NCBI GenBank assembly: GCA_036417435.1
Contig: CM070902.1
Span: 140,357,886-140,421,885 of the forward strand
Origin: Inia geoffrensis
Lineage: Eukaryota; Chordata; Mammalia; Artiodactyla; Iniidae
Direction of reading: 5' to 3'
Length of the DNA stretch: 64,000 bases
The notes below the pieces were generated by a model. It did no database searches, was not told the DNA's origin, and was given only the letters and a program-made list of their open reading frames with translations. The translations under genes were made by a program, and so were the position numbers. Shown here in pieces: positions 24,441 to 36,718 of the stretch (positions are counted from its first letter, which is position 1; each line of letters opens with the position of its first letter).

Positions 24441-25010
24441 TGATGCCAAAAACTTGGCCTCTGTGCACTGGAACCGAATCGAATCTCAGTGACAGAGTTT
24501 TGGGTGAAGTAGAAAAGAATAGCTTTATTGCTTTGCCAGGCAAAGGGGGACACAGTGGGCTCCTGCCCTCGAAAACTGTGTGTCCCAACCTGGGCAGGGT
24601 CACTGATAAGATCAGGGTGTGCACAGGCCCCTTTAATCTGGCCTCTGGTAATTTCTTGATGAGCTTCTCTGGTTCCTTTAATCTGGCCACTGGTGCTCTT
24701 CTCTGGAATGAAGAATGCTGACATCTTCCATTTGTTGGGGATTTTAGTTCTATAAAGAGCACAAAAGATATTGTTCTGTATATCACTTGAGGCAGAATCA
24801 GGACCCTGCCCCAAAGCTGCACTATTGTTTTTTGGCAGCTCCTCCCTTGTATCTGCATCCTCTCCCTTCCCTGATTAGCAACTGCTTGAATCTCCCCTTT
24901 GGAACTTAGGGAAGGCCATGGAGGCTGGAGTATGTTCCCTACAAACAAGGAACGGGGGACACAGGAAGGCTTCTGTACCCAGGAGCGCCAAAGGGTCCTG
25001 CTTGGTTTCA
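24441..25010 (-). mobile_element. Endogenous retrovirus solo LTR, copy 1
   Basis: This 570-bp element aligns along its whole length with the element at 45,483-46,614. Read on the minus strand it starts TGAAACC and ends GGCATCA, with the TG...CA ends of an LTR. An AATAAAGC poly(A) signal is near the 3' side (complement at about 24,519). No internal gag, pol or env sequence adjoins it. The class is probably ERV1 by general appearance, but I cannot name the family. No convincing TSD was seen. The 216-codon minus frame spanning it has no recognised domain. Confidence 0.75.
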
Positions 25011-25277
25011 CTATGAAACTTTACTATATTTGTTGGAAGATTTTTAATCACAGTTTCAATTTCATTACTTGTGATTGGTCTGTTCATATTTTCTGTTTCT
25101 TCCTGGTTCAGTGTTGGAAGTTTATACCTTTCTAAGAATTTGTCCATTTCTTCCAGGTTGTCCATTTTATTGCTATATAGTTGCTTGTAATAGTCTCTTA
25201 TGATGCTTTGTATTTTTACGGTGTCTGTTGTAATTTCTCTTTTCTCATTTCTAATTTTATTGATTTGAGTCCTCCAC

Positions 25278-25485
25278 TTTTTTTTTTTTTTTTGCGGTAC
25301 GTGGGCCTCTCACTGTTGTGGCCTCTCCTGTTGCGGAGCACAGGCTCCGGACGCGCAGGCCCAGTGGCCATGGCTCACGGGCCCAGCTGCTCCAGGGCAT
25401 GTGGGATCCTCCCAGACCTGGGCACGAACCCATGTACCCTGCATTGGCAGGCGGACTCTCAAACAGTGCGCCACCAGAGAAGCCC
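25278..25485 (-). mobile_element. CHR-type SINE inside L1 element B
   Basis: Poly-T (25,278-25,293), then the CHR body, then a head ending ccaccagagaagcccc. Flanks ctccacttttt (left) and ctccactcttttt (right) are consistent with a TSD. It is younger than the host L1. Confidence 0.92.
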
Positions 25486-27121
25486 CTCTCCACTCTTTTT
25501 CTTGATGAATCTGGCTGAAGGTTTATCAATTTTGTTTATCTTCTCAAAGAACCGACTTTTAGTTTTATTGATCTTTGCTGTTGTTTTTTTTCTGTTTGTT
25601 TGTTTCTATTTCATTTATTTCTGCTCTGATCTTTATGATTTCTTTCCTTCTACTAACTTTGGGTTTTGTTTGTTCTTCTTTCTCTAGTTCCTTTAGGTGT
25701 AAGGTTAGATTGTTTATCTGAGATTTGTGTTGTTTCTTGAGGTAAGATTGTATTGCTATAAACTTCCCTCTTAGAACTGCTTTTGCTGCATAGGTTTTGG
25801 GTCATTGTATTCTCATTGTCATTCAGTTCTAGGTATTGTTTGATTTCCTGTTTGATTATTTCAGTGACCTCTTGGTTATTTAGTAGTGTATGGTTTAGCC
25901 TCCATGTGTTTGTGTTTTTTACGGTTTTTTCTTTCTAATTTATTTCTAGTCTCCTAGTGTTGTGGTCAGAAAAGATGCTTGATACGATTTTAATTTTCTT
26001 AAATTTACCAAAGCTTGATTTGTGACCCAAGATGTGATCTATTCTGCAGAATGTTCCATGTGCACTTGAGAAGAAAATATAATCTGCTCTTTTTGGGTGG
26101 AATGTCCTATAAATATTAATTAAAACTCTCTGGTCTATTGTGTCATTTAAAGCTTGTGTTTCCTTATTTTCTGTTTGGATGATCTGTCCATTGGTGTAAG
26201 TGAGGTGTTAAAGTCCCCCACTATTATTATATTACTGTTGATTTCCTCTTTTATAGCTGTTAGCAGTTGCCTTATGTATTGAGGTGCTTCTCTGTTTGGT
26301 GCATATATATTTATAATTGTTATATCTTCTTCTTGGATTGATCCTTTGATCATTATGTAGTGTCCTTCCTTGTCTCTTGTAAAATTCATTATCTTAAAGT
26401 CTATTTTATCTGATACGAGTATTGCTACTCCAGCTTTCTTTTGATTTCCATTAGCATGGCATATCTTTTTGTATCCCCTCACTTTCAGTCTGTATGTGTC
26501 TCTAGGTCTGAACTGTGTCTCTTGTAGACAGCGTACAGGTGGGTCTTGTTTTTGTATCCATTCAGTGAGCCTGTGCCTTTTGGTTGGAGCATTTAATCCA
26601 TTCACATTTAAGGAATTATATGTATGCTCCTGTTAGCGTTTTCTTAATTGTTTTGGGTTTGTTTTTGTAGGTCCTTTTTTTCTCTTGTTTCCCACTTAGA
26701 GAAGTTTTTTAATATTTAATATTTGTTGTAGAGCTGGTTTAGTGGTGCTGAATTCTCTTAGATTTTGTTTGTCTGTAAAGCTTTTGATTTCTTCATCAAA
26801 TCTGAATGAGATCCTTGCCGGGTAGAGTATTCTTGGTTGTAGGTTCTTCCCTTTCATCACTTTAAATATATCATGCCACTCCCTTCTGGCTTGCAGAGTT
26901 TCTGCTGAGAAATCAGCTGTTAACCTTATGGGAGTTCCCTTGTATGTTATTTGTCATTTTTCCCTTGTTGCTTCCAATAACTTTTCTTTGTCTTTAATTT
27001 TTGCCCATTTGATCACCATGTGTCTCGGCATGTTTCTCCTTGGGTTTATCCTGCCTTGGACTCCCTGCATTTCCTGGACTTGGGTGGCTATTTCCCTTTC
27101 CCATGTTAGGGAAGTTTTTGA

Positions 27122-27577
27122 CTATAATCTCTTCATATATTTTCTTGGGTCCCTTCTCTCTCTCTTCTCATTCTGGGACCCTAAAATGCAAATGTTGGTG
27201 CATTTATTGTTGTCCCAGAGGTCTCTTAGGCTGTCTTCCTTTCTTTTCATTCTTTTTTCTTTATTCTGTTCGACAGCAGTGATTTCCAGCATTCTGTCTT
27301 CCAGGTCACTTATCCATTCCTCTGCCTCAGTGATTCTGCTATTGATTCCTTCTAGTATATTTTTCGTTTCATTTATTGTATTGTTCATCTCTGTTTGTTT
27401 GTTCTTTAATTCTTCTAGGTCTTTGTTAAACATTTCTTGCATCTTCTCAATCTTTGCCTCCATTCTTTTTCCGAGGTCCTGGATCATCTTCACTATCATT
27501 CTGAATTCTTTTTCTGGAAGGTTGCCTATCTCCAGTTCATTTAGTTGTTTTTCTGGGGCTTTATGTTGTTCCTTCAT
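27122..27577 (-). pseudogene. L1 element B ORF1, N-terminal part
   Basis: A 151-codon open frame holds the ORF1p coiled-coil region (ITEAEEWISDLEDRMLEI, EQNKEKRMKRKEDSLRDLWD). It breaks before the RNA-recognition and C-terminal domains, and C-terminal sequence follows in other frames down to about 26,740. It cannot make full-length ORF1p. Confidence 0.8.
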
Positions 27578-27792
27578 CTGGACATGGCCCTCTGCCTTTT
27601 CATTTTGTGCATCTTTCTGTGATTGCGGTTTTGCGTTCCGCAGCCTGCAGGATTGTAGTTCTTCTTGCCTCTGCTGTCTGCCCTTTGATGGATGAGGCTA
27701 TCGAAACTTTACTGTCTTGATTTTCTGTGAGTTGGCTTCTCTTTGGTTTTCATTCACTTGGTGTTGTCTCTTATTTTACTTGCTCACTGGTG

Positions 27793-28012
27793 ATTTTTTT
27801 AAAAATATTTTATTGGAGTATAGTTGATTTACCTTGTTGTGTTAGTTCCTGCTGTACAGCAAAGTGAATCAGTTATACATATACATATAGCCACTCTTTT
27901 TTAGATTCTTTTCCCATATAGGTCATTACAGAGTATTGAATGGAGTTCCCTGTGCTATACAGTAGGTACTTGTTAGTTATTTATTTTATTATATAGTAGC
28001 ATGTATATGTCA
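27793..28012 (-). mobile_element. Short L1 3'-end fragment
   Basis: A ~220-bp 5'-truncated L1 tail (ttattggagtatagttgattta, gtacagcaaagtgaatcagttatac, ttcccatataggtcattacagag). It is of the same older type as 21,700-22,005 and abuts the 5'UTR edge of element B. Confidence 0.85.
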
Positions 28013-28014
28013 CA

Positions 28015-28964
28015 TTCATTTGTGATTAAATGTTGGAAATTGTATTTAATAATGCAGGAAATTGTATTTAACAGTCTCTAGATAATGATATCTTCCTGTA
28101 GAGAGGATTTCCTTTTGATTTTTGATTAACAGTTAAATTAGGTGCCAATTATGTTATTTTAAGACTGAGCTGATTCAAAGGTGGAATTTTTAAAATCTTT
28201 GTGAGAGTTGCCTTATTTAGTTTGCCTACTCCTATCTCGCAGCCCTTCTAGGCCTTCTTAAAGCCCAGGGCTTTACAATGAGTCTACAGCACTGTTCTTT
28301 ATGTTTTTTTTTTTCCTTCTCACCATATGAGATTCTGAAAATTTTGTTTAGTTATTTGGCTGCCAGTTAATCTACATGCAAATCCCATAATGTTGTTTGA
28401 GGGTCTGTTTTCATGTTTTTGAGAACTGTTGTCTGTTTCCTGAGGTATACTTGGACTCCTTTTGTAAGCCTTGGTAAACTACTAGGATTCCTCTACCTCG
28501 ACAGGTTATAAAATTCAATTTTTGTCTCCCAGCTCTATAAGACTTATAACAGCTCTGTTTAGCTTCTCTATTCCCGCCTGTGAATAGCAAATGTGTCAGT
28601 GGGAAAGGTCATGCTGAACATCTTCTCTAGGATCCTGGCTGTTTAAATCTTGGCTACCTTGGAAACTCTCCAATATCTTAAAAAAGATTAAAAAATATAT
28701 TTAATCTAGCATTTTCAGTTGCTTTTCTTGGATAGTTAGTTTGATAAAAGCAAATCTGCTGTTGCCAGAAGGATAACTTTTTGCTATTGTGTTCTTCAAT
28801 TATTTAGTATAAAATAACGGTCCTTCATTTGGTATGATGTCAGAAAAGGAGAGTAAATGTTCTTCACTCTCCCAAGTAATAAAATACACCACCTTTGAGC
28901 AATGAATAATCATATATGTCGTGTGTATACATATATTTATTTGACGATGTTTATCTCTTTATAG
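28015..28964. other. Intron upstream of the coding exon
   Basis: Mostly unassigned AT-rich DNA. The last bases form a good acceptor: pyrimidine-rich ttatctctttatag ending at 28,964. No second exon was recognised here. Confidence 0.5.
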
Positions 28965-29073
28965 GTTGCTTAGCCAAACCATGAAGGATCACCTAGTAAG
29001 AGTAGCAAATGAAGCTGAATTTATCCTGAGCAGGCAGCGAGCAGAGGATATTCACAGACATGCAGAATTTGAG
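28965..29073 (+). CDS. Internal coding exon of an unrecognised host gene
   Basis: The 109-bp exon is flanked by a consensus acceptor (tctctttatag before 28,965) and a consensus donor (GAG|gtaggt at 29,074). Its first base completes a codon begun in the previous exon; 36 codons follow with no stop, and the 3' junction is in phase 0. The peptide begins [19 protein letters not shown] and continues with [15 protein letters not shown]. It is rich in Arg, Glu, His and Leu and probably helical, possibly coiled-coil. The other two frames contain stops. Codon use is ordinary, and no repeat family overlaps it. I do not recognise the protein and give no function. No partner exon was found elsewhere in the window, so the flanking introns are at least tens of kilobases long. 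The Met inside it (28,981) is unlikely to be the start, because coding frame extends to the acceptor. Confidence 0.8.
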
Positions 29074-29580
29074 GTAGGTTAAACCTAGGAGTGGTGTGAA
29101 GAAGGTACCATTTTACAATGTTAGTCATGGGAAACTGCGTAGGTAAAATGGCAGCATGGTCTCAGCAAACATGTATTATCAAAAAATTAAAAATAAATTT
29201 GTGAGAGAATCATGGGGATTCTAGGCAGATGGTGCAAGACTCTGTAGCCTTGGCTTTGATAGTTTTCCAATAAATTAAATAGTGAGGGATTTTTGCCCTC
29301 TCTAGGCAAGACAGAGCTAGTTAACTGGAAATGAAAACCCCTATGGTAGATAAGATCCTTTCGGTTTCTAGAGAGAAGCTGAAGAAGCAACATGAAGTTT
29401 CTTTAACCTTGAGGTGGTAGCTGAGGAACTGAGGGAGAATACAGCTTTCTTCTTGGATCCTCACAGGGGGGACCAAGTGAAAGACCCATCCTGGGCCAGT
29501 GCTTGTCTCAGCAGTTGCTTCTGAACATGTGTAACAAATGTGAATTCATAGAGGAAATTAATGGCGTTATAGCTGTATAA
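29074..29580. other. Intron downstream of the exon
   Basis: No repeat or gene is recognised. Base composition is less AT-rich than further downstream. Confidence 0.45.
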
Positions 29581-30900
29581 ATTACAAAAATTCACACTTA
29601 AGGTGAACTAGAAGCATTTGACAGGAACATTTGTTAAAAATTTGGAAAAAAAAATTAAAAAGCACCATCTGGGTTCTTTCTAATATATTGAGTGGATAAT
29701 TCAATGTTGATATTTCTCTGGTGTATTAAAAATGATGAAAAACTTTCCCAGTTCATTTTATACACCCTTCATAGTATGAAAAAAGATACTGGAAAAATAA
29801 AACTGTAGAAGACAAATTTCAGTTAACAATATAGGCACAAAATTCTAACTACAACTTTAACCAACATAATCCAACAATGTAATGAAAGAACTGTACAGTT
29901 GACTCTTGAACAACAGAGGTTTGAACTGGGCAGGGGGGTCCACTTAGCCAGTATTTTTTTTTTTTTTTTTTTCTGTGGTACACGGGCCTCTCACTGTTGT
30001 GGCCTCTCCCGTTGCGGAGCACAGGGTCCGGACGCGCAGGCTCAGCGGCCATGGCTCACGGGCCCAGCTGCTCTACGGCATGTGGGATCTTCCCGGACCG
30101 CGGAACAAACCCGTGTCCCCTGCATCAGCAGGCAGACTCTCAACCACTGCGTCACCAGGGAAGCCCATCAGCCAGTATTTTTTGATTGTAAACACTAGAG
30201 TACCACAGAGTCTGCAGTTGGTCGAAATTACAGATGTGGAGGAAACTTGGATATGGAAGGCCGACTATAAATTATATGTGTATTAACCTCCATGTTTTTC
30301 AAGGGTTAGCTGTATAGTGTGGACTGCTTATAATTTATTTATGGATGCTAAAGATGATTTGATATTAAGATATCTACCTATAAAATAAATTATATCACCA
30401 AATTAAAAATAGGAAAATCATGTGAATATATCAATAAATGTAGAAAAAAGCATAGCACAAATTTTAGTATCCATCCCTAATGAAACTGAGAAAAAAACAT
30501 GTATATTAGAAAACAATCTAAATATGATAATGACTACTTAGTAAATATTTAAAATGTTTAAAGCCGTTTCTATTAAAATCAGGAAAAAAGAGTGATTGAT
30601 ATCTTCTATTAACATTAACAAAAATTTTTAATGTTTTTGCAAGTGCAAGATAGTGTTAATATAATTGGTAGATAAAGAAGATGTAATATTACTTTCAGAT
30701 TGCTCATGCTATGATCTAGGAAAATTGTAAGAGATTCTTGAACATTTTTCTACCAGAATTAATAGGGACTTTAGTAAGATTATTGGATATAAGATAAATA
30801 TGCAGGCAAATTAATAGATTATCTTTTGAGTAGCAAGCAGTAGCCAGCTAAGAATGGAAATCACAAATGTATACAGTTAGGACAAAAGTAGCATTTTGGG
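29580..30900 (+). mobile_element. Degenerate old L1 (L1M-type) ORF2 fragment
   Basis: Plus-strand landmarks of old L1 ORF2 include 'gaactagaagcatttgacaggaac', 'aaatgtagaaaaaagcatagcac' and 'attggatataagataaatatgcaggc'. It is interrupted by a CHR SINE at 29,960-30,166. It is very diverged and boundaries are loose. Confidence 0.55.
29960..30166 (-). mobile_element. CHR-type SINE with clear TSD
   Basis: Poly-T, then CHR body (gtggtacacgggcctctcac ... gtcaccagggaagccc). A perfect 14-bp TSD agccagtatttttt lies at 29,946-29,959 and 30,170-30,183. Confidence 0.94.
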
Positions 30901-31059
30901 TTGAATTGTCTAAGCAATGTACAGACACTATTTGTAACAAAAGTATAAAATCTCATTAATACAATACAAAATATAAACTGCTGGAGAATCATTCCATGCT
31001 GGGTAGTGTAACTTGCTCTGTGTGTGTAAGAGAGAGAGACAGCAACAGAGACATAGAAT

Positions 31060-31290
31060 CCTTCTTTTATTTTGAAATAATTTGAGACTTATAGGAGAGT
31101 TATGAGTAGTACAAGAACTACTCTTCAACACTCTCCTAGATTCTGTAGTTGTTAAAAGTTTAACACATTTGCTTCTCTCCTGTTTTTCTTTGTTTTTCTG
31201 AATTTGAGAGTAAGTTGAAGCCATGATACCCTTTTACCCCTAATTACTTAAGTGAGAATTTCCTATGCCCATTCTCTGTTTTAATCTTGT
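31060..31290 (-). mobile_element. Old L1M 3'UTR fragment
   Basis: The complement of an L1ME-type 3'UTR: 'ttttgaaataatttgagacttataggagagttatgagtagtacaag'. A related piece lies at 41,555-41,690. Confidence 0.55.
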
Positions 31291-31479
31291 ACAGTTATCA
31301 AATTAGAAAATTTTCACTGGTGCAGTGCTATTATTTAAATATAGACCTTATTCATATTTTTCCAAATGTTTTCATAATGTTCTTTATAGTCAAAAAGAGA
31401 AAATATTACTGCCCCAAAAGATGTCAGTTTTTCTCAAATTAATATGTAAATTCAGTACAGTAACATTAGCATATCATTC

Positions 31480-32490
31480 CATTAGAATAACAGTGGAGTA
31501 TTTGAAATTTAAATATACCTTTAAAAATATCTAAATATCAAAATCTTCCACAAAATATATTTGGATCTGCAAATACCCAGTTAATGTGGGAAAAGAAATG
31601 CATTAGTGTAGCCCTAAGATTTATGAAATAAAAATATTGAGGATGTACTTGATTTCCCAGATAAACAATACTAATTAAAACAATACTATAAAGACAAAAT
31701 ATATAAAAAATCTTCCAGATAGAGTAAGGATATAGGATGAAAGATGACACAGTAAGTATTTTAGAAACAGATTTGGAAAACTGTAAAAGTGGCCCTGAGG
31801 CATATGGGAGAATTTTTAAACCAAGACAGGCCACTTAGAAAGTATAAAAAGTAAGCGTCTGTTACTACATATAATATTAAGCTGAGGAAACATACCATCA
31901 ACAACATGGAAAGACATAATGGAACATGGAAAGACTGATAAATTAATGTGTTTACTATATTAATAATTCTCATGAAATAAGTGAAAAATTGACCCAACAG
32001 GCAAATATTCAGAGGACAGGAATAGGGATTTCACAGAAGAATATAAGTTACCAGTAGCATTTAGAATGGTACTCAAATGATTGAATATTTACACAAATAT
32101 TTAGGGAAATGTAAATTAGAGAAATTATAATATAACTTCTCTGTTCTCAGGTTGAGAGAAAGAAAGAGTGATAGCTAGTACTGTTGAAGGAGATAGGGGA
32201 GATGAGATGGGCAATGGTATTCTCTTATATTTTTAGTGGAAATGTACATTTTTGTGTTATGGGAAGGCTATATGTTCATATGTATTTTAATAATTATATA
32301 GGCATGTGCACACATACCCATTTACTCAATAACCCTATTCTGTGAATATGTCTTTAAGAAAAAGTAATAGTATATAAGCATAGATATGTAAACCTGCTTA
32401 TTGCAGTGTTGTATGTAAATTTAAGAAAATAAAAACAATGGAAAAACAAGAAAATGTTTCTTTAACAAAAGAACCATCATTTTCTCAATG
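31480..32490 (+). mobile_element. Very degenerate L1M/HAL1-like sequence
   Basis: Phrases such as 'agaatttttaaaccaagacaggcc', 'gaaaaattgacccaacaggcaaa' and 'tgcttattgcagtgttgtatg' resemble old L1 ORF2 C terminus and 3'UTR on the plus strand. Assignment is tentative. Confidence 0.4.
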
Positions 32491-32895
32491 AACAGGATGT
32501 TAATAAATTATCAAAAAATGAAGAGGTTGATGGCTTGATTTTTTTTTTTTAATAAGAGCTTTATTCATATCTTTGTTTTTTAAATTGCATACTTTAATCC
32601 ACAACCTGCTATGAAAGTTGAAGATATTAGTCCTCTCATAATTCTTTTTCATTTTTGTCTCTTCAACTTCTAATTTTTAAAGTTATATTTTATTTTTCAT
32701 ATTGTCTAAATATGTAACACTCATTTATTTTAACCACAATTCTAATAGTACTTGAGTGTTTGTAATATATTTAAGTGAATTCATTACCCCACCCCCTCTT
32801 TTATTAGTCATAATAATTTCTTAATTTCCCCCAGGTTCTTTCTTTGGGCTCAATTCTTTTTTTTTTTTTTTTTTTTCCCCAGAAAGAAAAGTAGG
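32490..32895. other. Unassigned AT-rich DNA with poly-T tracts
   Basis: Poly-T runs lie at about 32,539-32,551 and 32,859-32,876. No SINE body is attached. Confidence 0.4.
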
Positions 32896-32899
32896 AGAA

Positions 32900-34000
32900 A
32901 CATTTATTTTACCATTTATTATGCTCTGTTTAAATTTGACTGAAAAAATATACATATAGAAATGTGCACATATCAGTAGTGTGCAGTTCAGTGAATTTTC
33001 ACAAACTGACCACACCTGGGTAATCAGTCCTCAGATTAAGAAATAAAATATTACCAGCAATTTAGAGCCCCCTTCTAGTTTATAACCTTTTAAGGACCAC
33101 TACTATCCTGTCTTCCAACACCATAAATGAATTTGTATTTTATATAAATGTAATAATACAATATATATTCTTTTGTGCCATCATTTTTTCACTCAGCATT
33201 GAGTTTTATGTTATTATGTTATGCTATTAGATTGTTCCCTCTTATTCCTGTAGTATTCCACTGTGTGAATATTGACTCAATTCTTAATTGGCTAGGTTTC
33301 ATTTCTTCCCCTCCCCCCAACAAAGGGTTCATGTGTGCTGTAAATTTAAAATTCTTTCATGTTTAAGAATATTTGCCAGCTGTCATTATATCTGAATGAC
33401 ATCCTGATAGATTGAATATTCTTGGCTAACCCTTGCATTCCTTTAGAACTTTATAGACATTGCTTCATTGTATTTTGGCTTTGAACGTTGCTTTCAGAGC
33501 AGTTTGAGGCCAGCCTGATATTTTCCCTTAGTTGATGATTTGTTTGTTTTCTGTCTGAGATTTATTTGTCCATGGAGTTGATTTCTTAACAGGAATATGA
33601 CTTAGTATTGAGCATTATTTATCAAAAGTTCCTGGAACATAGTTTTTTTGTTATAATCTGCAAATTCAGATTTTTCCTTCAGTACTTAGTAATTTCTATA
33701 AATTAAAATGTGAACTATCTTTTGCATTTTATTTTCTTTTTCTTAGTGATGCATAAATCTATTTTAGATATGTCTGTCTTTCATATCTATTAGTTACTTC
33801 TTAATTGCTTTACTTTCTTTGATCTCCAGTCATGAGTAAAGTTTTTAATGTTTTATTTTCTCTGTCTGTGGTTTGCCTATAATGATTGTTTTGTTCTTCA
33901 TTTTGTTTATTTAGATCTTCAGCCTCTCTACCTTTTTCTCTTATCTTGACTTTTATTTTTTTTTTGAGTTATATTTTTATGTTGTTTTTTAGAAGAAAAT
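32900..34000 (-). mobile_element. Old L1M (or HAL1) 3' half
   Basis: The complement of an L1ME-type 3' end: 'gtgcagttcagtgaattttcacaaactgaccacacc', 'gccatcattttttcactcagc', 'gtagtattccactgtgtgaat'. ORF1-like sequence follows from about 33,380 ('ctgaatgacatcctgatagattgaatattcttgg'). The jump from 3'UTR to ORF1-like sequence suggests a HAL1-type half-L1 or an internal deletion. Confidence 0.55.
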
Positions 34001-35150
34001 AATCATGAGGAATTTCCTTTCATTTTTTGTTATATATTCTTTGTCTTTTGTATAGAATCTTCCAGTTTTATTTAAATATTTTATTTGTTTTTTATTCATT
34101 GATTGGCAGTTTATGTTTGCATAACTACTGTTTGGCTTAGACAGACAGAATATCTTGGTGACTTCTTCCCTTCCCACTGTCTCTAAAGCTAAAGCTAATT
34201 TTTTCTGTCACTGAGCCACACTTTGATGTTTGAAATTTGATTTTTGCCCAGTTTTGTTTGCCTATCATGAAAAGAGGGAGAGAGATCTTCGACGTAGGTG
34301 AGGAGGCCTTTGTAGCACACCTAAGTCTTGCTTTCTTTTACAAGATTTCACTAAGTATTTTCTACCAAGTTCATTCCATCTTATTAGAAACTATGGAGAG
34401 TTCTCATCAGGGAAAAATGTGCTTAGGCTGTGAATCATTATCCGTCATTTCAGAGAGTACTCTGGAGGCTATTGCCCTGGGAAGTCAGCCCTATTTTTCA
34501 CTTCCTTGTTTCACCAATTTTTGCACTGTAGATTTTTCTAGCATCTTCAATAAGAGGAAGCAAGAGAGAACAATAGTTACTCGGTTTGTGTCTCTCCATA
34601 TATGAAGGCATTAAGAAAAATTATCAGAATGTTGTTAGTTTACCAAGATTGCTTCGGGGACATGGTTAGGAACTGAGTTTACTGCAGCCTTAGTTCTAAT
34701 ACCAGTATGTTTAATTTCCCCAAGGTAACCAGTTTTTTAATGTTTGGTAGTTTATGTTATGTTTCTTTTATTTTGGTTATTTTTGTTAGGGTTTTATTGT
34801 TTGTTGTTCAATATTTTTGTTTTTTCTAATTTGTTTAGGATTTGAAGGAAGAAAAAACTTTCAAAATTGCCATTTCAGCCTAATATCCTAACCTGGAACG
34901 TATTCCTTAGTGTCCTTTCTAATTGGTTATGGAGAAGTTCCTTTGTAACGCTGGGTTGAGATTACAGTTCATTCTTTTAAGTTTTAGTGATAATGGTGCT
35001 GGTGATGTATATGTTCTTATGTGAATGAATTGAGAGAATGAGGAAGGAGAAAACATGTGGAATTGAAAAGAGGAAAAATACTTCTAAAACAGTGTGCAAT
35101 ACAAGAAATTAAATTGATTTGACCCAAATGGTACATACATTTGCAATTTA
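34001..35150. other. Unassigned DNA with one 122-codon open frame
   Basis: An open frame at 34,237-34,605 on the plus strand lacks any motif I recognise. Its composition is compatible with chance or an old repeat. No promoter or splice evidence supports it as a gene. Confidence 0.4.
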
Positions 35151-35159
35151 GATAAGGGA

Positions 35160-35395
35160 TAATAGTGACAATTGTAGCTTATGTTTCATGAGTCCTTATG
35201 TTGGCTCAGAAACTGTCATGGGTGCTTTATAAGTTTTAACTAATTTAATTCTTAAAATAAACCTCTGAACTAGTACTGTTATTATCTCTCATTTTATAAA
35301 AGAGAAAACGGCATAAAGAGGAAATAACCCAGAATTACAACTGGAATCCAGATCTAGGCAGTTTATCTCTTAATCACTAATCTGTGTATTTGTTT
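35160..35395 (-). mobile_element. MIR SINE
   Basis: The complement of MIR: 'gggtgctttataagttttaactaatttaattcttaaaataaacctctgaactagtactgttattat', then 'gaaaacggcataaagagg' and 'actggaatccagatctaggcag'. Nearly full length. Confidence 0.8.
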
Positions 35396-35399
35396 CACA

Positions 35400-36700
35400 T
35401 TTTGTTAGATTTCCATAGAATGTGTGAATAGGATTTAATCCTGGCATATACGACAGCTGTATTCTAAGCTAATTTAATTTCACACTTTCTACTACAGTTT
35501 TTCATTTTAATCTTTATAATCTTGCTATGAGATTTATAATATTTATAGTAATATTCTAAAGCATGATTATAAAATATCTAAATAGAAACAAATATTTATG
35601 AACCGATTTTATTGTTACTTGAATTTTTAGTGGAGAAAATGTATTTGACTGTTTCACATGAGAGTCAATTTTAAGAGAGCAAACATTTTTAATATTTTCA
35701 TAGAAATAGAATTCCCTTTATTTATACCACAGAACCCCAGTTGATTGAGGCATGTTCATGTTTAATATATTTCTAACTACATTGGTCTTAAATCTTAAAT
35801 AATACTCTACAAGATGAAACATATTTTTTCCTAGACAGCTTATATTCTAAAGGTTATCTATATTCAGCCTTGAATTCATGTTGTGCATTCTTAAATAATA
35901 TATTTGAACTTTTGCTACTGCTAGTTACTTCCTCCTGCAAAAAAGAGATGTCATGTATTTAATATACCATTTGTGGTTGTAAAGTAGCTGACTTGTTTCA
36001 TTTATTATCAAGGGATTGATGACAGTGTAGATCTGAAATGCACATCTCTTTAGTTCATTACATGATTATCACTGGAGTGGGATATCCTTGACATCTTCTG
36101 CTTTTGATTTATGTAGATGGTCCTTGAATGTCATGACATCATTGATTGGATGCACATCTTAACTTTATTATTTAATCCTACAGCTGTAAACAGAATGTTT
36201 ATTAAAAAACTATGTTGTGCAAAACACTATACCCTGTCTTGTAAGTGTAGTGTATGTGTGGGTGTACACAATTCATGACAACCTTTTGTTAAAAAGTTGT
36301 CTATCAAAGTTTAGTTTATTTAAACCGATACGTTATATCTGTAAAACATGTGATCAGGATTAGCATTTAATAGCTTTCTTTTTAGGAATCTGTGTAAGTT
36401 AAAGTCCATTTCAGTAAGAATGTCTTAATGCACTTTTGTCTGACGTTGCTTTGAATTTTATCTATTATAGAGTAGAACTCAGTTCTTATTAGCTTCAATG
36501 GAATGGTAAAGTCGGTGGCAGGTCAGCTTAGTTGAAGTAATAAAAACAGTCTTTTTTATGAAATAAAAGGGCATAAAAGTGCTTGATCAATTATTAATAT
36601 AGCAATCTATAGATTTTTCTTTTAGATGAAGGATTTCAAATATTTTTTAATATAAACAAACAAAATATTCTTCAATAAATAGTGAATTTTTTTGCCATTT
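35400..36700. other. Unassigned AT-rich DNA
   Basis: No repeat or exon was recognised over 1.3 kb. The part around 35,930-36,190 is less degenerate-looking than its surroundings, but nothing specific can be claimed. Confidence 0.4.
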
Positions 36701-36718
36701 AAGTACTTTTACATTTTT

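Larger units (their letters stand above)
25028..27790 (-). mobile_element. L1 fragment (element B): ORF2 5' part, ORF1, 5'UTR edge
   Basis: It starts inside ORF2 (complement of the [10 protein letters not shown] region), next to LTR copy 1. It continues through the endonuclease (an intact stretch at 26,147-26,605 with [20 protein letters not shown] and GDFNTSL) and ORF1. The 3' half of the L1, including RT and 3'UTR, is missing. A SINE lies within it. The long plus-strand frame at 26,928-27,695 is antisense to ORF1 and is not a gene. Confidence 0.88.

Noticed and set aside
24361..25011. 216-codon minus-strand open frame
   Set aside because: It lies across a solo LTR. There is no retroviral or cellular domain, and the second LTR copy does not keep the frame.
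26928..27695. 255-codon plus-strand open frame
   Set aside because: It is antisense to L1 ORF1 and the 5'UTR edge of element B. Similar antisense frames recur at 11,395 and 56,533, so it reflects L1 base composition.
28981..29073. Translation start of the host gene at the internal Met
   Set aside because: The coding frame continues upstream of this Met to a strong acceptor, so the Met is more likely internal.
34237..34605. 122-codon open frame in apparently non-repeat DNA
   Set aside because: No recognisable motif, splice sites, promoter or conservation evidence; its length is compatible with chance.
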